A stretch of 22,900 nt of DNA from Sphingomonas_R sp036387535 (GCF_036387535.1 NZ_DASVTO010000063.1:1-22900); one strand, 5' to 3'; positions 7,594 through 17,584 are shown, counted from the first letter of the stretch. Made by a program: numbers and translations. The notes: a model not told the origin generated them from the letters alone.

Positions 7594-7893
7594 TTTGCTT
7601 GCAAGCATCTCCGATTATTGATTAATCCGGTACGCCAGACGCCTGATTGCACCGCAAGCGCCGCGGGTGCTTGGGCCCCTCAGATCGTCGTGTAGCACCC
7701 TGATCGTGCAAGCTAACGCGGTGCCGGCCGCCATTGGCATGGTCAAGGCTTCCGAGCTGCCGTGTTCGATGAAAATCTCTCGCTGCAACATCATTGATCG
7801 ATTTTCTCGCTTTCAGCCATGGGAGGGAGTTGTTTCCCTGCGGCACGGCATGCGCCTAGTCTCTGCCCAGAATTGCAGAAGAGGATGTGCATC
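7594..7893. other. Intergenic region between tRNA-Ser and katG
   Basis: This 300-base gap holds the katG promoter, which I cannot place exactly. Visible structures are a 12-base palindrome TGCTTGCAAGCA (7596-7607) directly after the tRNA, an AT-richer patch at about 7610-7625, and a small inverted repeat AGGGA/TCCCT (7824-7828 and 7835-7839) about 55-70 bases before the katG start. I saw no clear OxyR or Fur box. The minus-strand open frame at 7622-7846 has no coding character. Confidence 0.5.
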
Positions 7894-10101
<2,208 letters not shown>

Positions 10102-10109
10102 TCCCGCCC

Positions 10110-10144
10110 GGTCCCGCCACGGCACCCGATGCCGTGGCGGGACC
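10110..10144 (+). terminator. Strong hairpin downstream of katG
   Basis: GGTCCCGCCACGGCA (10110-10124) pairs perfectly over 15 bases with TGCCGTGGCGGGACC (10130-10144) around a 5-base loop, 8 bases after the katG stop. It lacks a T-run, but the stability and place make termination or mRNA 3'-end protection likely. Confidence 0.8.
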
Positions 10145-10206
10145 GCTATGATTCCCCGCTTCGGAAATCATCACGCGCGCCTTATGCAGTCGGCAGGAGA
10201 TTGCGC

Positions 10207-11049
10207 ATGGCCCGTCCGTTCCAGCTTGTCGACGTTTTCGGTGTCGATCCGTTCACCGGTAATCCCCTGGCGGTCATTGCGGATGCCGACGGGCTCACCA
10301 CGGACGCGATGCAGGCGATCACCCGCTGGCTGAACCTGTCGGAAACCGCGTTCCTGCTGACACCGACGCAGCCGGATGCCGACTACCGCGTGCGCATCTT
10401 CACCCTCGCGCATGAACTGCCCTTTGCGGGCCACCCGACACTTGGCAGTTGTCACGCGTGGCTTGCGGCGGGCGGCCGTTCCCGACGCGATGGTCTGGTG
10501 ATGCAGGAATGTGGCGCCGGCATGGTTCCGGTTCGCAATGCCGGCGCGGAACTCGCCTTCGCCGCGCCGCCGCTGCTGCGGGGGGGTACGCCAACGGAGG
10601 CGGACATCGCCGAGGTGGCGGCCGTGCTGCGGATCGCGCGCGATCGGATCGTGGACGCGCAGTGGGTCGACAACGGACCCGGGTGGATCGCGGTCATGCT
10701 GGATTCGGCCGAGGCGGTGCTGGCCATTGAGCCCGCCCGCAACCATCATCGCCGGATCGACATCGGCATCGTGGGCCCGCACGCGGCGGGCGCCGCCGCG
10801 GCCTACGAGATCCGCGCGATCTTCAGCGACGCACAGGGCGCCTTGATCGAAGATCCCGCGACCGGCAGCCTCAATGCATCGGTCGGACAATGGCTGTTCG
10901 CCAGCGGGCGGGTGCGCGACGGCTATATCGCGGCGCAGGGCGCACGGCTGGGTCGCAATGGCCGGATCACCGTCACGCAGGATGGCGATGGCCAGGTTTG
11001 GGTCAGCGGCCGGACGATCACGCTGTTCTCGGGTCACACGGCGGACTGA
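10207..11049 (+). CDS. PhzF-family isomerase/epimerase-like protein
   Basis: A 280-residue protein of the PhzF (diaminopimelate-epimerase fold) family, probably cytoplasmic. The two halves of the fold are visible: the opening F-Q-L-V-D-V-F, the GNPLAV segment at 18-23, the catalytic glutamate in NLSETAFL (Glu46), the GHPTLGS loop at 75-81, and the C-terminal DPATGSLNASVGQWL loop. True PhzF makes phenazines, but no phenazine genes are nearby and most family members have unknown substrates, so a phenazine role is not claimed. The start ATG 10207 has AGGAGA six bases upstream. The frame is open leftward to 10129 through the katG hairpin, which is not coding. It is followed after 59 bases by a small gene on the same strand. 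Confidence 0.92.
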   Translation: MARPFQLVDVFGVDPFTGNPLAVIADADGLTTDAMQAITRWLNLSETAFLLTPTQPDADYRVRIFTLAHELPFAGHPTLGSCHAWLAAGGRSRRDGLVMQECGAGMVPVRNAGAELAFAAPPLLRGGTPTEADIAEVAAVLRIARDRIVDAQWVDNGPGWIAVMLDSAEAVLAIEPARNHHRRIDIGIVGPHAAGAAAAYEIRAIFSDAQGALIEDPATGSLNASVGQWLFASGRVRDGYIAAQGARLGRNGRITVTQDGDGQVWVSGRTITLFSGHTAD

Positions 11050-11108
11050 CGACGCAAGGCAACCTCTGCAACGGCCAGGGGTTGGAGGTGAGACACAGGA
11101 GACGCATC

Positions 11109-11270
11109 ATGCCGAAGCCACCCGAATCGCCGCCAAGTTCCGACGTCACCGGCGTGGATCGCGACATGCGGATCAGCCTGCCCAACCGCGATCCCGATCT
11201 GGGCACCGCGAAGGAACTGGAGGACAAGCAGGACCTGAACAAGGCACGGCCGAAGGAAGATAGCGTTTAG
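11109..11270 (+). CDS. 53-residue hydrophilic small protein, unknown function
   Basis: A small, highly charged protein beginning MPKPPESPPSSDVTG and ending KARPKEDSV. It has no hydrophobic segment and is probably disordered, with a proline-rich start and a Lys/Glu/Asp-rich end. The start ATG has an AGGAG ribosome-binding site 7 bases upstream (11097-11101), better than expected by chance. It lies 59 bases after the PhzF-family gene and may share its transcript. I do not recognise a family. Confidence 0.6.
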   Translation: MPKPPESPPSSDVTGVDRDMRISLPNRDPDLGTAKELEDKQDLNKARPKEDSV

Positions 11271-11422
11271 AACGCGTTAAGCCCCGGAATTGCAGCCGAC
11301 ACCTGTGCAACATCGGGACTCGCTGCGCGAAAAAGCGGCTTGCCGTGCTCCTGCTTCATCATGACACTTATGCTACATCGACGGTGTCGAATCGCTGCGA
11401 TGACCCTGGGGAGGGGATGGCG

Positions 11423-11521
11423 ATGCAGGTGGCAGAACTGGCGACGCGTGTCATGTGGAAGATGGTCTACTGGGTGTTCCACACCCAGATCGATGCCTGG
11501 CCGGGTGACGGAATGCTGTGA
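11423..11521 (+). CDS. Possible 32-residue ORF
   Basis: A short open frame beginning MQVAELATRVMWKMVYWV, with an amphipathic, tryptophan-containing helix and a GGGGAGG sequence 8 bases upstream of the ATG (another ATG is at 11417). It ends 20 bases before the convergent fatty-acid gene's stop codon. Only the ribosome-binding site and the G/C-rich third positions support it. It could be chance. Confidence 0.3.
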   Translation: MQVAELATRVMWKMVYWVFHTQIDAWPGDGML

Positions 11522-11541
11522 TCGTGCAAGGCGGATCCGGC

Positions 11542-13584
11542 TCAGCGATCGAATGGCTGGCCGCTGTCCGCCTTGTCCATCAGCAATGTTGAGATCCGGA
11601 AATCTTTGCCCAGCCGGTCGCTGTGCCGTTTCAACCCGGCGACCACCTCGGTCAGACCGATCTGCTCCGCCCAGAACATGGGCCCCCCGCGCTGTGGCGG
11701 CCAACCATAGCCGTTGACCCATACCACATTGATATCGGACGCGCGCTGCGCGATCCCTTCCTCCAGGATCAACGCGCCCTCGTTCACCATGGGATAGAGA
11801 AGACGCTCCAGCATCTCCTGCGCATCGGGGTCGCGCTGGACAATGCCATGTTCCGCGGCGAAGTCGCGGATGATCCGCATGGCCTGCGCCGACGGTGTCC
11901 GGTTACGATCCGCATCATAATCATAATAGCCACGGCCGTTTTTCTGACCTCGCAAGCCGGCCTCGCACAGCCGCTCGCGCACCGTTCGACCCGCGGTATC
12001 GCGTGGATCCCACCCGATATCCAACCCCGCCAGATCGTTCATCTGAAACGGCCCCATCGGAAAGCCGAAGTCCAGCAGCACTTGGTCAATCCGCGCCGGC
12101 ACCGCCCCTTCCTCGCTGAGCGCCGCCGCCTGGTTCTGGCGCGCGCGCAGCATGCGGTTGCCGATGAACCCGAAACAGGACCCGGCCACCACGGCGACCT
12201 TGCCGATCCGTTTGGCCAGCGCCATCGCGGTTGCGAGCACCACAGGCGCGGTGCGCGGACCGCGCACCACCTCCAGCAATTTCATGACGTTGGCCGGCGA
12301 AAAGAAATGCACGCCGACCACCCACTCCGGCCGCCCGGTCGCGGCCGCGATCTGGTCAATATCCAGATAGCTGGTGTTGCTGGCCAGCACCGCGCCCGGC
12401 TTCATCACGCGGTCCAGTTCGGCGAACACCGCCTGCTTGACGTCCATCAGCTCGAACACCGCTTCGATCACCAGGTCGCAATCGGCCATCGCGTCCATGG
12501 CCAGCGCGGGCGTGAGCAACGCCATCGCCGCATCGACTTGCGCGGGGGTGAACCGCCCGCGGCGCGCGCTGGCGTCATAATTGCTGCGGATCCGCGCCAC
12601 GCCGGCATCCAGCGGGCCCTGCTCCCGCTCGACGAGCGTCACCGGAATGCCCGCGGACAGGAAGTTCATCGCAATTCCCCCGCCCATCGTCCCCGCGCCC
12701 AGGATCCCGACACTCCGGATCGGCAGCGGCTGCACATCGGCCGGCAGATCGGCGATCCGGGCGGCGGCGCGTTCGGCGAAGAAATAATGGCGCAACGCCT
12801 TGGATTGCGGACCGGCCATCAGCGTGCGGAACCCAGCGCGCTCAACCGCGATCCCCTCGGCGAAGGGCAGCTCGGCCGCTGCTCTCACCGCCTCCAGGAT
12901 CAGGCGCGGAGCGTCCAGACCCTGGATGCGCCGCCGATTGGCGGCCGCATAGGCATCGATCGCCGCAACGTCGCCGGTCAGGACGCGGTCGCGAACCCGC
13001 GGCGGATCGCCCGCCCCGTCCACCGACCGCGCCAGCGCCAGCGCCTCCGCATCCAGCGCATCGTCGTCGACCAGCCGGTCGATCAGCCCCATCGCCAGCG
13101 CGCGCTCCGCCGACACGGGTTCGCCGCCCGCGATCATCGGGATGGCGGCCTCCAGCCCGATCAGACGCGGCAAACGCTGCGTACCGCCCGCACCAGGCAG
13201 CAGGCCCAGCTTCACCTCCGGCAGGCCCAGCCGCGCGGAGCGCACCGCCACCCGGTGATGACAGCCCAGCGCGATCTCCAACCCGCCGCCCAGCGCGGTG
13301 CCGTGGATCGCCGCCACGACCGGCTTGGGACATGCCTCGATCGCGTCGACGAGTTCGGGCAACAGCAGGCCCTGCGGCGGCTTGCCGAACTCCGTGATGT
13401 CCGCCCCCGCAAAGAAGGTCCGACCGTCGCACCGGATGACGACCGCGGTCACCGCCGGGTCGGCCGCGGCGTGCCCGATCGCGTCCCACAATCCCACCCG
13501 CACCGCGTACCCCAGTGCGTTCACCGGCGGGTGATCGGCCGTCACGATCAGGACGCCGTCCTTGTTTTCCGTCACGACCGTCAT
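11542..13584 (-). CDS. Fused enoyl-CoA hydratase / 3-hydroxyacyl-CoA dehydrogenase (FadB/FadJ-like)
   Basis: A 680-residue bifunctional fatty-acid beta-oxidation enzyme that hydrates enoyl-CoA and oxidises the resulting 3-hydroxyacyl-CoA with NAD. Residues 1-190 are a crotonase domain with oxyanion-hole segments FFAGADITEF and GTALGGGLEIALGCHHR and the two catalytic glutamates Glu103 and Glu123 (LPEVKLGLLPGAGGTQRLPR). From about residue 290 comes the NAD-binding fold with GAGTMGGG at 296-303, and the dehydrogenase histidine in VGVHFFSPANVMKLLE. A C-terminal 3HCDH domain contains the FIGNRM and GPFQMNDLAGLDIG elements. GGAGGA lies just before the ATG. No thiolase gene adjoins it, unlike the usual fadBA pair. 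It may instead serve another acyl-CoA pathway. Confidence 0.94.
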   Translation of the reverse strand: MTVVTENKDGVLIVTADHPPVNALGYAVRVGLWDAIGHAAADPAVTAVVIRCDGRTFFAGADITEFGKPPQGLLLPELVDAIEACPKPVVAAIHGTALGGGLEIALGCHHRVAVRSARLGLPEVKLGLLPGAGGTQRLPRLIGLEAAIPMIAGGEPVSAERALAMGLIDRLVDDDALDAEALALARSVDGAGDPPRVRDRVLTGDVAAIDAYAAANRRRIQGLDAPRLILEAVRAAAELPFAEGIAVERAGFRTLMAGPQSKALRHYFFAERAAARIADLPADVQPLPIRSVGILGAGTMGGGIAMNFLSAGIPVTLVEREQGPLDAGVARIRSNYDASARRGRFTPAQVDAAMALLTPALAMDAMADCDLVIEAVFELMDVKQAVFAELDRVMKPGAVLASNTSYLDIDQIAAATGRPEWVVGVHFFSPANVMKLLEVVRGPRTAPVVLATAMALAKRIGKVAVVAGSCFGFIGNRMLRARQNQAAALSEEGAVPARIDQVLLDFGFPMGPFQMNDLAGLDIGWDPRDTAGRTVRERLCEAGLRGQKNGRGYYDYDADRNRTPSAQAMRIIRDFAAEHGIVQRDPDAQEMLERLLYPMVNEGALILEEGIAQRASDINVVWVNGYGWPPQRGGPMFWAEQIGLTEVVAGLKRHSDRLGKDFRISTLLMDKADSGQPFDR

Positions 13585-13699
13585 GTCATCCTCCGCTCTT
13601 TCGCCAGGATAGGGAACAAGCGGACCCGGCGATAGGGGATAGCCGCCAGCACCGGTCCGATAACGCCGTCTTGCCTGCCGGTCGGCTCGGGCAACACGC

Positions 13700-14626
13700 T
13701 CAGGCGCGTTTACGCGTGGTCGTCTTGGCCGGCGCGGTGACTGGCGCCTTGGCGGCGGTCCGCTTCGCCGCCGGTTTGGCGGTGCTCGCCTTCTTCACGG
13801 CCGGCTTCGATGCGTCGGTCGTCGTCGCCGTTTTCGCCGGCGCACCCGACCCCAGCGATTTCTTCAGTGCCGCCATCAGGTCGACGACATTGTTGCCGCG
13901 CGGATCGGCGCTGTCGTCCTCGCTGATGCTGACCGTCTTGCCCTTCTTCTTGCGCTCGATCAGGTCCTTCAACGCATCGACATAGCGGTCGTGAAACTCG
14001 CCCGCATCGAACCGACCCGACTTCTTGTCGATCAGGGTCTGCGCCAAATCGAGCAGGTCGTCGTCCGGCTCGGTATCGCCGATCTCGCGGAAATAGCTCG
14101 CGGCCTTGTGGACCTCGTCGGCATAGCGCAATGTCTCCATCACAAGTCCGCGTCCGCAACCCTTGATGCTCACCACATATTCGCGACCGCGCATCGCCAA
14201 TTGCCCAAGCCCGATCTTGCGGCTCCGTTTCAACGCCTCGCGCAGCACGATAAACGCCTCCTCCGCCAGGTCGTCGGCCGGCACGACATAATAAGGCTTG
14301 TCGAAATAGATCGGGTCGATGTCATGGGCATCGACGAACTGCGTCAATTCCAGCGTCTTCTTGCTCTCCAGCTTGACGCCCTCGATCTCCTTTTCGTCGA
14401 GCAGGACATATTCGCCTTTCTCATATTCGAAGCCCTTGATGATCTTGTCGACATCGACCGGACCGATGCCCGGCACGACCTTCTCATATTTGATCCGCTG
14501 GCCGGTCGGTTCGTAGATCTGGTGGAACGCCACCGCGGCCCCGCTCCGCGTTGCGGAATAGATTTCGACCGGGATCGACACCAGCGCCAGCCGGATCTGC
14601 CCGCGCCAATAAGGACGTGCCGCCAT
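13700..14626 (-). CDS. ku: Ku protein, non-homologous end joining
   Basis: DNA-end-binding protein that forms a homodimeric ring on double-strand breaks and recruits LigD. The N-terminus RPYWRGQIRLALVSIPVEIYSAT and the following FHQIYEPTGQRIKYEKV are hallmarks of bacterial Ku. The core extends to about residue 250, and the last 50 residues are an Ala/Lys/Thr-rich basic tail of the kind that contacts DNA in many proteobacterial Ku proteins. GGGAG precedes tandem ATG codons at 14629 and 14626; the second has the better 7-base spacing (the first adds one Met, 309 residues in all). It lies 21-24 bases downstream of the KTSC-domain gene and is divergent from ligD, so the three form one locus. Confidence 0.96.
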   Translation of the reverse strand: MAARPYWRGQIRLALVSIPVEIYSATRSGAAVAFHQIYEPTGQRIKYEKVVPGIGPVDVDKIIKGFEYEKGEYVLLDEKEIEGVKLESKKTLELTQFVDAHDIDPIYFDKPYYVVPADDLAEEAFIVLREALKRSRKIGLGQLAMRGREYVVSIKGCGRGLVMETLRYADEVHKAASYFREIGDTEPDDDLLDLAQTLIDKKSGRFDAGEFHDRYVDALKDLIERKKKGKTVSISEDDSADPRGNNVVDLMAALKKSLGSGAPAKTATTTDASKPAVKKASTAKPAAKRTAAKAPVTAPAKTTTRKRA

Positions 14627-14650
14627 CATGCTTCTCCCTGCTTCGCGCCG

Positions 14651-14848
14651 TCAGCGTCGCCGGACATGGTCGAACCGGTCGCGGATCTGCGTGTTGAACA
14701 CGCCACCAGGCGATTCGGCTGCATCCAGCGCGGTCGCGATCTCCGGCGGCACATCCTGATAGCTGTAGACCCGCCCGCTGGTGAAGCGGATCGTCAGCTG
14801 GCGCCGGGTCGCGTCGTAGCTGTGGCTGTGGATCACGCTCGACGGCAT
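14651..14848 (-). CDS. KTSC-domain small protein, upstream of ku
   Basis: A 65-residue protein made of a single KTSC domain, named after a C-terminal segment of some lysyl-tRNA synthetases. The conserved YxY motif is present as Tyr28-Ser29-Tyr30 in a GRVYSYQDVP strand, preceded by the L-T-I-R-F-T-S-G strand and followed by a helix and the terminal GGVFNTQIRDRFDH. The family function is unknown; nucleic-acid binding has been suggested for it. The stop codon is 21-24 bases from ku, so cotranscription is likely and a part in end joining is a reasonable inference. No good ribosome-binding site precedes ATG 14848; a CGCG-AAAA-CGCG structure sits next to it, so the start is less certain than the family. 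Confidence 0.85.
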   Translation of the reverse strand: MPSSVIHSHSYDATRRQLTIRFTSGRVYSYQDVPPEIATALDAAESPGGVFNTQIRDRFDHVRRR

Positions 14849-14917
14849 CGCGCGAAAACGCGGGGCCGTCCGCGCCGTTGCACACCGTGAAGCGCAATCG
14901 CCGTCCCGGCGTTATGT

Positions 14918-14932
14918 CCTGATCGGATCAGG
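14918..14932. promoter_or_regulatory. 15-base palindrome just before ligD
   Basis: CCTGATC (14918-14924), a central G, then GATCAGG (14926-14932) form a perfect palindrome 7-8 bases before the ligD start, overlapping its AGGGG ribosome-binding sequence. It could be an operator for a dimeric repressor or a 5-base-stem RNA hairpin hiding the ribosome site. No regulator is identified. Confidence 0.5.
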
Positions 14933-14939
14933 GGACAGG

Positions 14940-15404
14940 ATGATGGCGCGCGCTTCGACGACCAAGGCCACAGTCGGAACCACGGCCAAGGCACAGGCCA
15001 AGCCCAAGCCCAAGCCCAGGCCCGAGCCAAAGGCAAGGACCGGGCCGAAGGCAACGCCCGGCGCCGACGCCGCGCTCGCCACCTACCGCGCCAAGCGGGA
15101 TTTCGCGAAGACCGCGGAACCCGCCGGCGCCACCCGCGCGACAAAGGGCGATGGCTTCGTCGTCCAGAAACATGATGCCACCCGGCTTCATTATGACTTT
15201 CGGCTGGAACTGGACGGCGTCCTGCTCAGCTGGGCAGTCACCCGCGGGCCGAGCCTGGATCCCGACGACAAGCGGCTTGCGGTGCGGACGGAAGATCATC
15301 CGCTCGACTATGCCCGTTTCGAGGGAACGATCCCCAAGGGCCAATATGGCGGCGGTACCGTGATGCTGTGGGATCATGGCCGCTGGGAACCGATCGCCGG
15401 CTAG
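14940..15404 (+). CDS. ligD: LigD N-terminal fragment: phosphoesterase domain, truncated
   Basis: A 154-residue product ending at the TAG. Tandem ATG codons at 14940 and 14943 follow AGGGG; the second has the better spacing. Residues about 5-45 are a Lys/Pro/Ala-rich linker of low complexity. The 3'-phosphoesterase domain follows, with the metal and catalytic histidines in QKHDATRLHYDFRLELDG and in the DHPLDYARFEGTIPKGQYG segment. All catalytic residues known from Pseudomonas LigD lie before the stop, but the last strands of the domain, about 40 residues (LAEGHLHFTLHGKRM onward), lie after it. The fragment may therefore misfold unless it is completed by readthrough or by the second protein. 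Confidence 0.75.
   Translation: MMARASTTKATVGTTAKAQAKPKPKPRPEPKARTGPKATPGADAALATYRAKRDFAKTAEPAGATRATKGDGFVVQKHDATRLHYDFRLELDGVLLSWAVTRGPSLDPDDKRLAVRTEDHPLDYARFEGTIPKGQYGGGTVMLWDHGRWEPIAG
15402..15404 (+). other. ligD: In-frame amber codon inside ligD
   Basis: The TAG follows GGC and precedes GAT. The context shows no recognisable readthrough signal (no CARYYA after the codon) and no selenocysteine or pyrrolysine machinery is visible. The flanking codons are clean on both sides. Confidence 0.9.
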
Positions 15405-15419
15405 GATCCTCGCAAGACG

Positions 15420-17519
15420 TTGGCGGAAGGACATCTGCATTTCACGCTTCACGGAAAGCGGATGCAGGGCGAATGGATCATGGTCCGCCTGAAACCGCGC
15501 GGGCGTGAAAAGTCGGAGAATTGGCTGCTTCGCAAGGTCGCCGACGATCATGCCGGCGGTTCCGACGATCTGGTCGCCACGCATCTGACCGGGATCGACA
15601 GCGGCCTGACCATGGCGGAGATCGCAGCCGGCACCGTTGCGGCCAAACCCCCACTCTCGGCCAAGGCGGCCCGCGCCAGACCGCATTCGGAAGCCACCGT
15701 CACCGCCGCCCCGCCCCCGTTCCGCCCGGTCCAGCTTGCGACGCTGGTCGATCACGTCCCTGCCGGCCAGGGCTGGCTGCACGAGATGAAATATGACGGT
15801 TATCGCACGCTGGTCGCGGTCGGCGGCAATGAAGGGCGCGCCTACACACGATCCGGGCTGGACTGGACGGACCGCTTTGCAGGGATCGTCGCCGATGCCG
15901 CCACGCTGGGTGTAAGCTCCGCGCTGATCGATGGCGAAGCCGTCGTGTTGGATGCGAAGGGCAATACCAGCTTCCAGGCGCTGCAATCCGCGTTGAAGGA
16001 TGATCCGGACAGAATCCTGTTCTACGCCTTCGACCTGCTCGAACTGAACGGTGCGGATCTCACCGCCCGGCCGCTGACCGAACGCAAGGCGCGACTGGCG
16101 GAGGTCATCGGGAAGGGAAGCGCGCGCATCCGCTATTCCGATCATATCGTCGGGCGCGGTGAAGAATTGTTCACGCGCTTCTGCGAGGCCGGGCTGGAAG
16201 GGGTCGTCTCGAAGCGCAGCGACGCACCCTATGTGGGTGCGCGCACCGGCAGCTGGGTCAAGACCAAGTGCATCCGCCGCCAGGAATTCGTGATCGTCGG
16301 GTGGACCCCGTCCGACAAGCGGCGCGGCTTTCGCGCGCTGCTGCTCGGCGTGCATGACGGGGGCAGGCTCCGCTATGCGGGCAAGGCCGGAACCGGCTAT
16401 ACCGCCGACGAAATCGGTCGCCTGCTGGCCCTGATGGCGCCGCTGGAGGTATCGACACCGACGGTCGATGCCCCCCGCGCCGCCGTTCGCGGCGCGCACT
16501 GGATCACGCCGGAACTGGTCGCAGAAATCGCCTTCATGGAAATCACGGGCGACGGCGTCCTGCGCCATTCCAGTTATATCGGCCTGCGCCACGACAAGAA
16601 GCCGGAGGCGGTGGTGGTCGAAACCGAACGGCCGGTCGCAACGCTGGCGACACCCGTCACGACGGTGGCGATCACCAACCCGGACCGCGTGATCTTTCCG
16701 GAAGGCAAGATCACCAAGGGCACGCTCGCCGATTATTATCGGGCGGTATCCGGGATCATGCTGCCCTGGGCCGCCAGCCGCCCGATCAGCCTGGTCCGCT
16801 GTCCGCAGGGTCGTGCGAAGAAATGCTTTTTCCAGAAACATGACGCCGGCAGCTTCGGCGCCCATGTCCATCATGTCGGCATCGCCGAAAAGGACGGGCA
16901 TGACGAACCCTATCTGTTCGTCGATACGGCCGAGGGGCTGCTGACCTGCGTCCAGATGGGCACGATCGAGTTTCACGGCTGGGGCGCGCGGATCGAGGAT
17001 GTCGAGAAAGCCGATCGGCTGGTGTTCGATCTCGATCCCGACGAGGGTCTCGGCTTTCAGGAGGTCATTGCCGCCGCCTTCCACGTTCGCGATCTGCTCG
17101 CCGAGCTGGGGCTCGCCACCTTTGCGATGGTGACCGGCGGCAAGGGAGTTCACGTCATCGCGCCGCTGACCCCACGGGCGGAATGGTCGGCGGTCAAGGA
17201 TTTCGCGCGCCGCTTCGCGCTGGTACTGGCGCGCACCCAGCCGGATCGCTTCACCGCGGCGCTGGCAAAGGCCAAGCGGACCGGTCGTATCTTTGTCGAT
17301 TATCTCCGCAACCAGCGCGGCGCGACCGCCGTCATGCCCTACAGCGCCCGCGCCCGCGAAGGCGCACCGGTCGCGGTCCCGATCAGCTGGGAAGAACTGC
17401 GCACGCTCGATACCGCCGCCCGCTGGCATATCGGCGATGCGCCCGAATTGCTGAAACGCGCCGCGTCGCGCGATCTGGCCACCTGGGGCCGCGCGGACCA
17501 GATGCTCCCTGACCTGTGA
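15420..17519 (+). CDS. ligD: LigD C-terminal part: end of phosphoesterase, ATP-dependent ligase and primase-polymerase domains
   Basis: A 699-residue open frame, in phase with the fragment before the TAG. Residues 1-42 complete the phosphoesterase domain. The ligase domain shows nucleophilic Lys124 in EMKYDGYR, then IDGEAVVLD, FYAFDLL, EGVVSKR and WVKTKC, the nucleotidyltransferase motifs in order. The polymerase domain begins at TNPDRVIFPEGKITKGTLADYY and has the metal-binding FDLDPDEG, with YLRNQRGATAV near the end. A TTG at 15420 is 15 bases after the stop and could restart translation, though its ribosome site is weak. ATG at 15462 is another choice, with GGAAAG upstream, and would remove 14 more residues. 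Ligase and polymerase activities should be intact if the protein is made. Confidence 0.85.
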   Translation: MAEGHLHFTLHGKRMQGEWIMVRLKPRGREKSENWLLRKVADDHAGGSDDLVATHLTGIDSGLTMAEIAAGTVAAKPPLSAKAARARPHSEATVTAAPPPFRPVQLATLVDHVPAGQGWLHEMKYDGYRTLVAVGGNEGRAYTRSGLDWTDRFAGIVADAATLGVSSALIDGEAVVLDAKGNTSFQALQSALKDDPDRILFYAFDLLELNGADLTARPLTERKARLAEVIGKGSARIRYSDHIVGRGEELFTRFCEAGLEGVVSKRSDAPYVGARTGSWVKTKCIRRQEFVIVGWTPSDKRRGFRALLLGVHDGGRLRYAGKAGTGYTADEIGRLLALMAPLEVSTPTVDAPRAAVRGAHWITPELVAEIAFMEITGDGVLRHSSYIGLRHDKKPEAVVVETERPVATLATPVTTVAITNPDRVIFPEGKITKGTLADYYRAVSGIMLPWAASRPISLVRCPQGRAKKCFFQKHDAGSFGAHVHHVGIAEKDGHDEPYLFVDTAEGLLTCVQMGTIEFHGWGARIEDVEKADRLVFDLDPDEGLGFQEVIAAAFHVRDLLAELGLATFAMVTGGKGVHVIAPLTPRAEWSAVKDFARRFALVLARTQPDRFTAALAKAKRTGRIFVDYLRNQRGATAVMPYSARAREGAPVAVPISWEELRTLDTAARWHIGDAPELLKRAASRDLATWGRADQMLPDL

Positions 17520-17584
17520 TGGTCGGCGGGCTCATGATGCCCGTGGGCGTTCAGCATGACCCGGACGGGCGGCCCGCTGCGGCA

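Larger units (their letters stand above)
14940..17519 (+). pseudogene. ligD: ligD (DNA ligase D), interrupted by an in-frame TAG
   Basis: Read through, this is a normal-length LigD of about 858 residues with the order phosphoesterase, ATP-dependent ligase, primase-polymerase, as in Pseudomonas LigD. It repairs double-strand breaks together with Ku, encoded divergently. One TAG at 15402-15404 falls between GRWEPIAG and DPRKTLAEGHLHF, and the frame is unchanged on either side, so no insertion or deletion is involved. A single base change from CAG, AAG or GAG would create it. No other inactivating change is visible. The two halves are listed separately, because they may still be made as two proteins. 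Whether this is a true mutation, a sequence error or a functional split cannot be decided here. Confidence 0.8.

Noticed and set aside
7622..7846. 74-residue minus-strand ORF upstream of katG
   Set aside because: No ribosome-binding site, no coding character, and it lies across the expected katG promoter.
7503..7893. Genomic island at tRNA-Ser
   Set aside because: No integrase, no repeat of the tRNA 3' end and no change of gene type. Ordinary chromosomal katG follows.
10207..11049. Phenazine biosynthesis gene
   Set aside because: PhzF-fold proteins are widespread without phenazine pathways, and no other phz gene is nearby.
14940..15404. Programmed readthrough or recoding of TAG in ligD
   Set aside because: No CARYYA context, selenocysteine or pyrrolysine signal is visible. 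It is kept only as a possibility in the finding.
14928..17429. 833-residue minus-strand open frame opposite ligD
   Set aside because: It mirrors ligD codons in GC-rich DNA, has repetitive Arg/Gly/Asp composition and no recognisable domain. Similar long antisense frames lie opposite katG (7813-10125), the beta-oxidation gene (11623-13635) and acnA (4246-5730).
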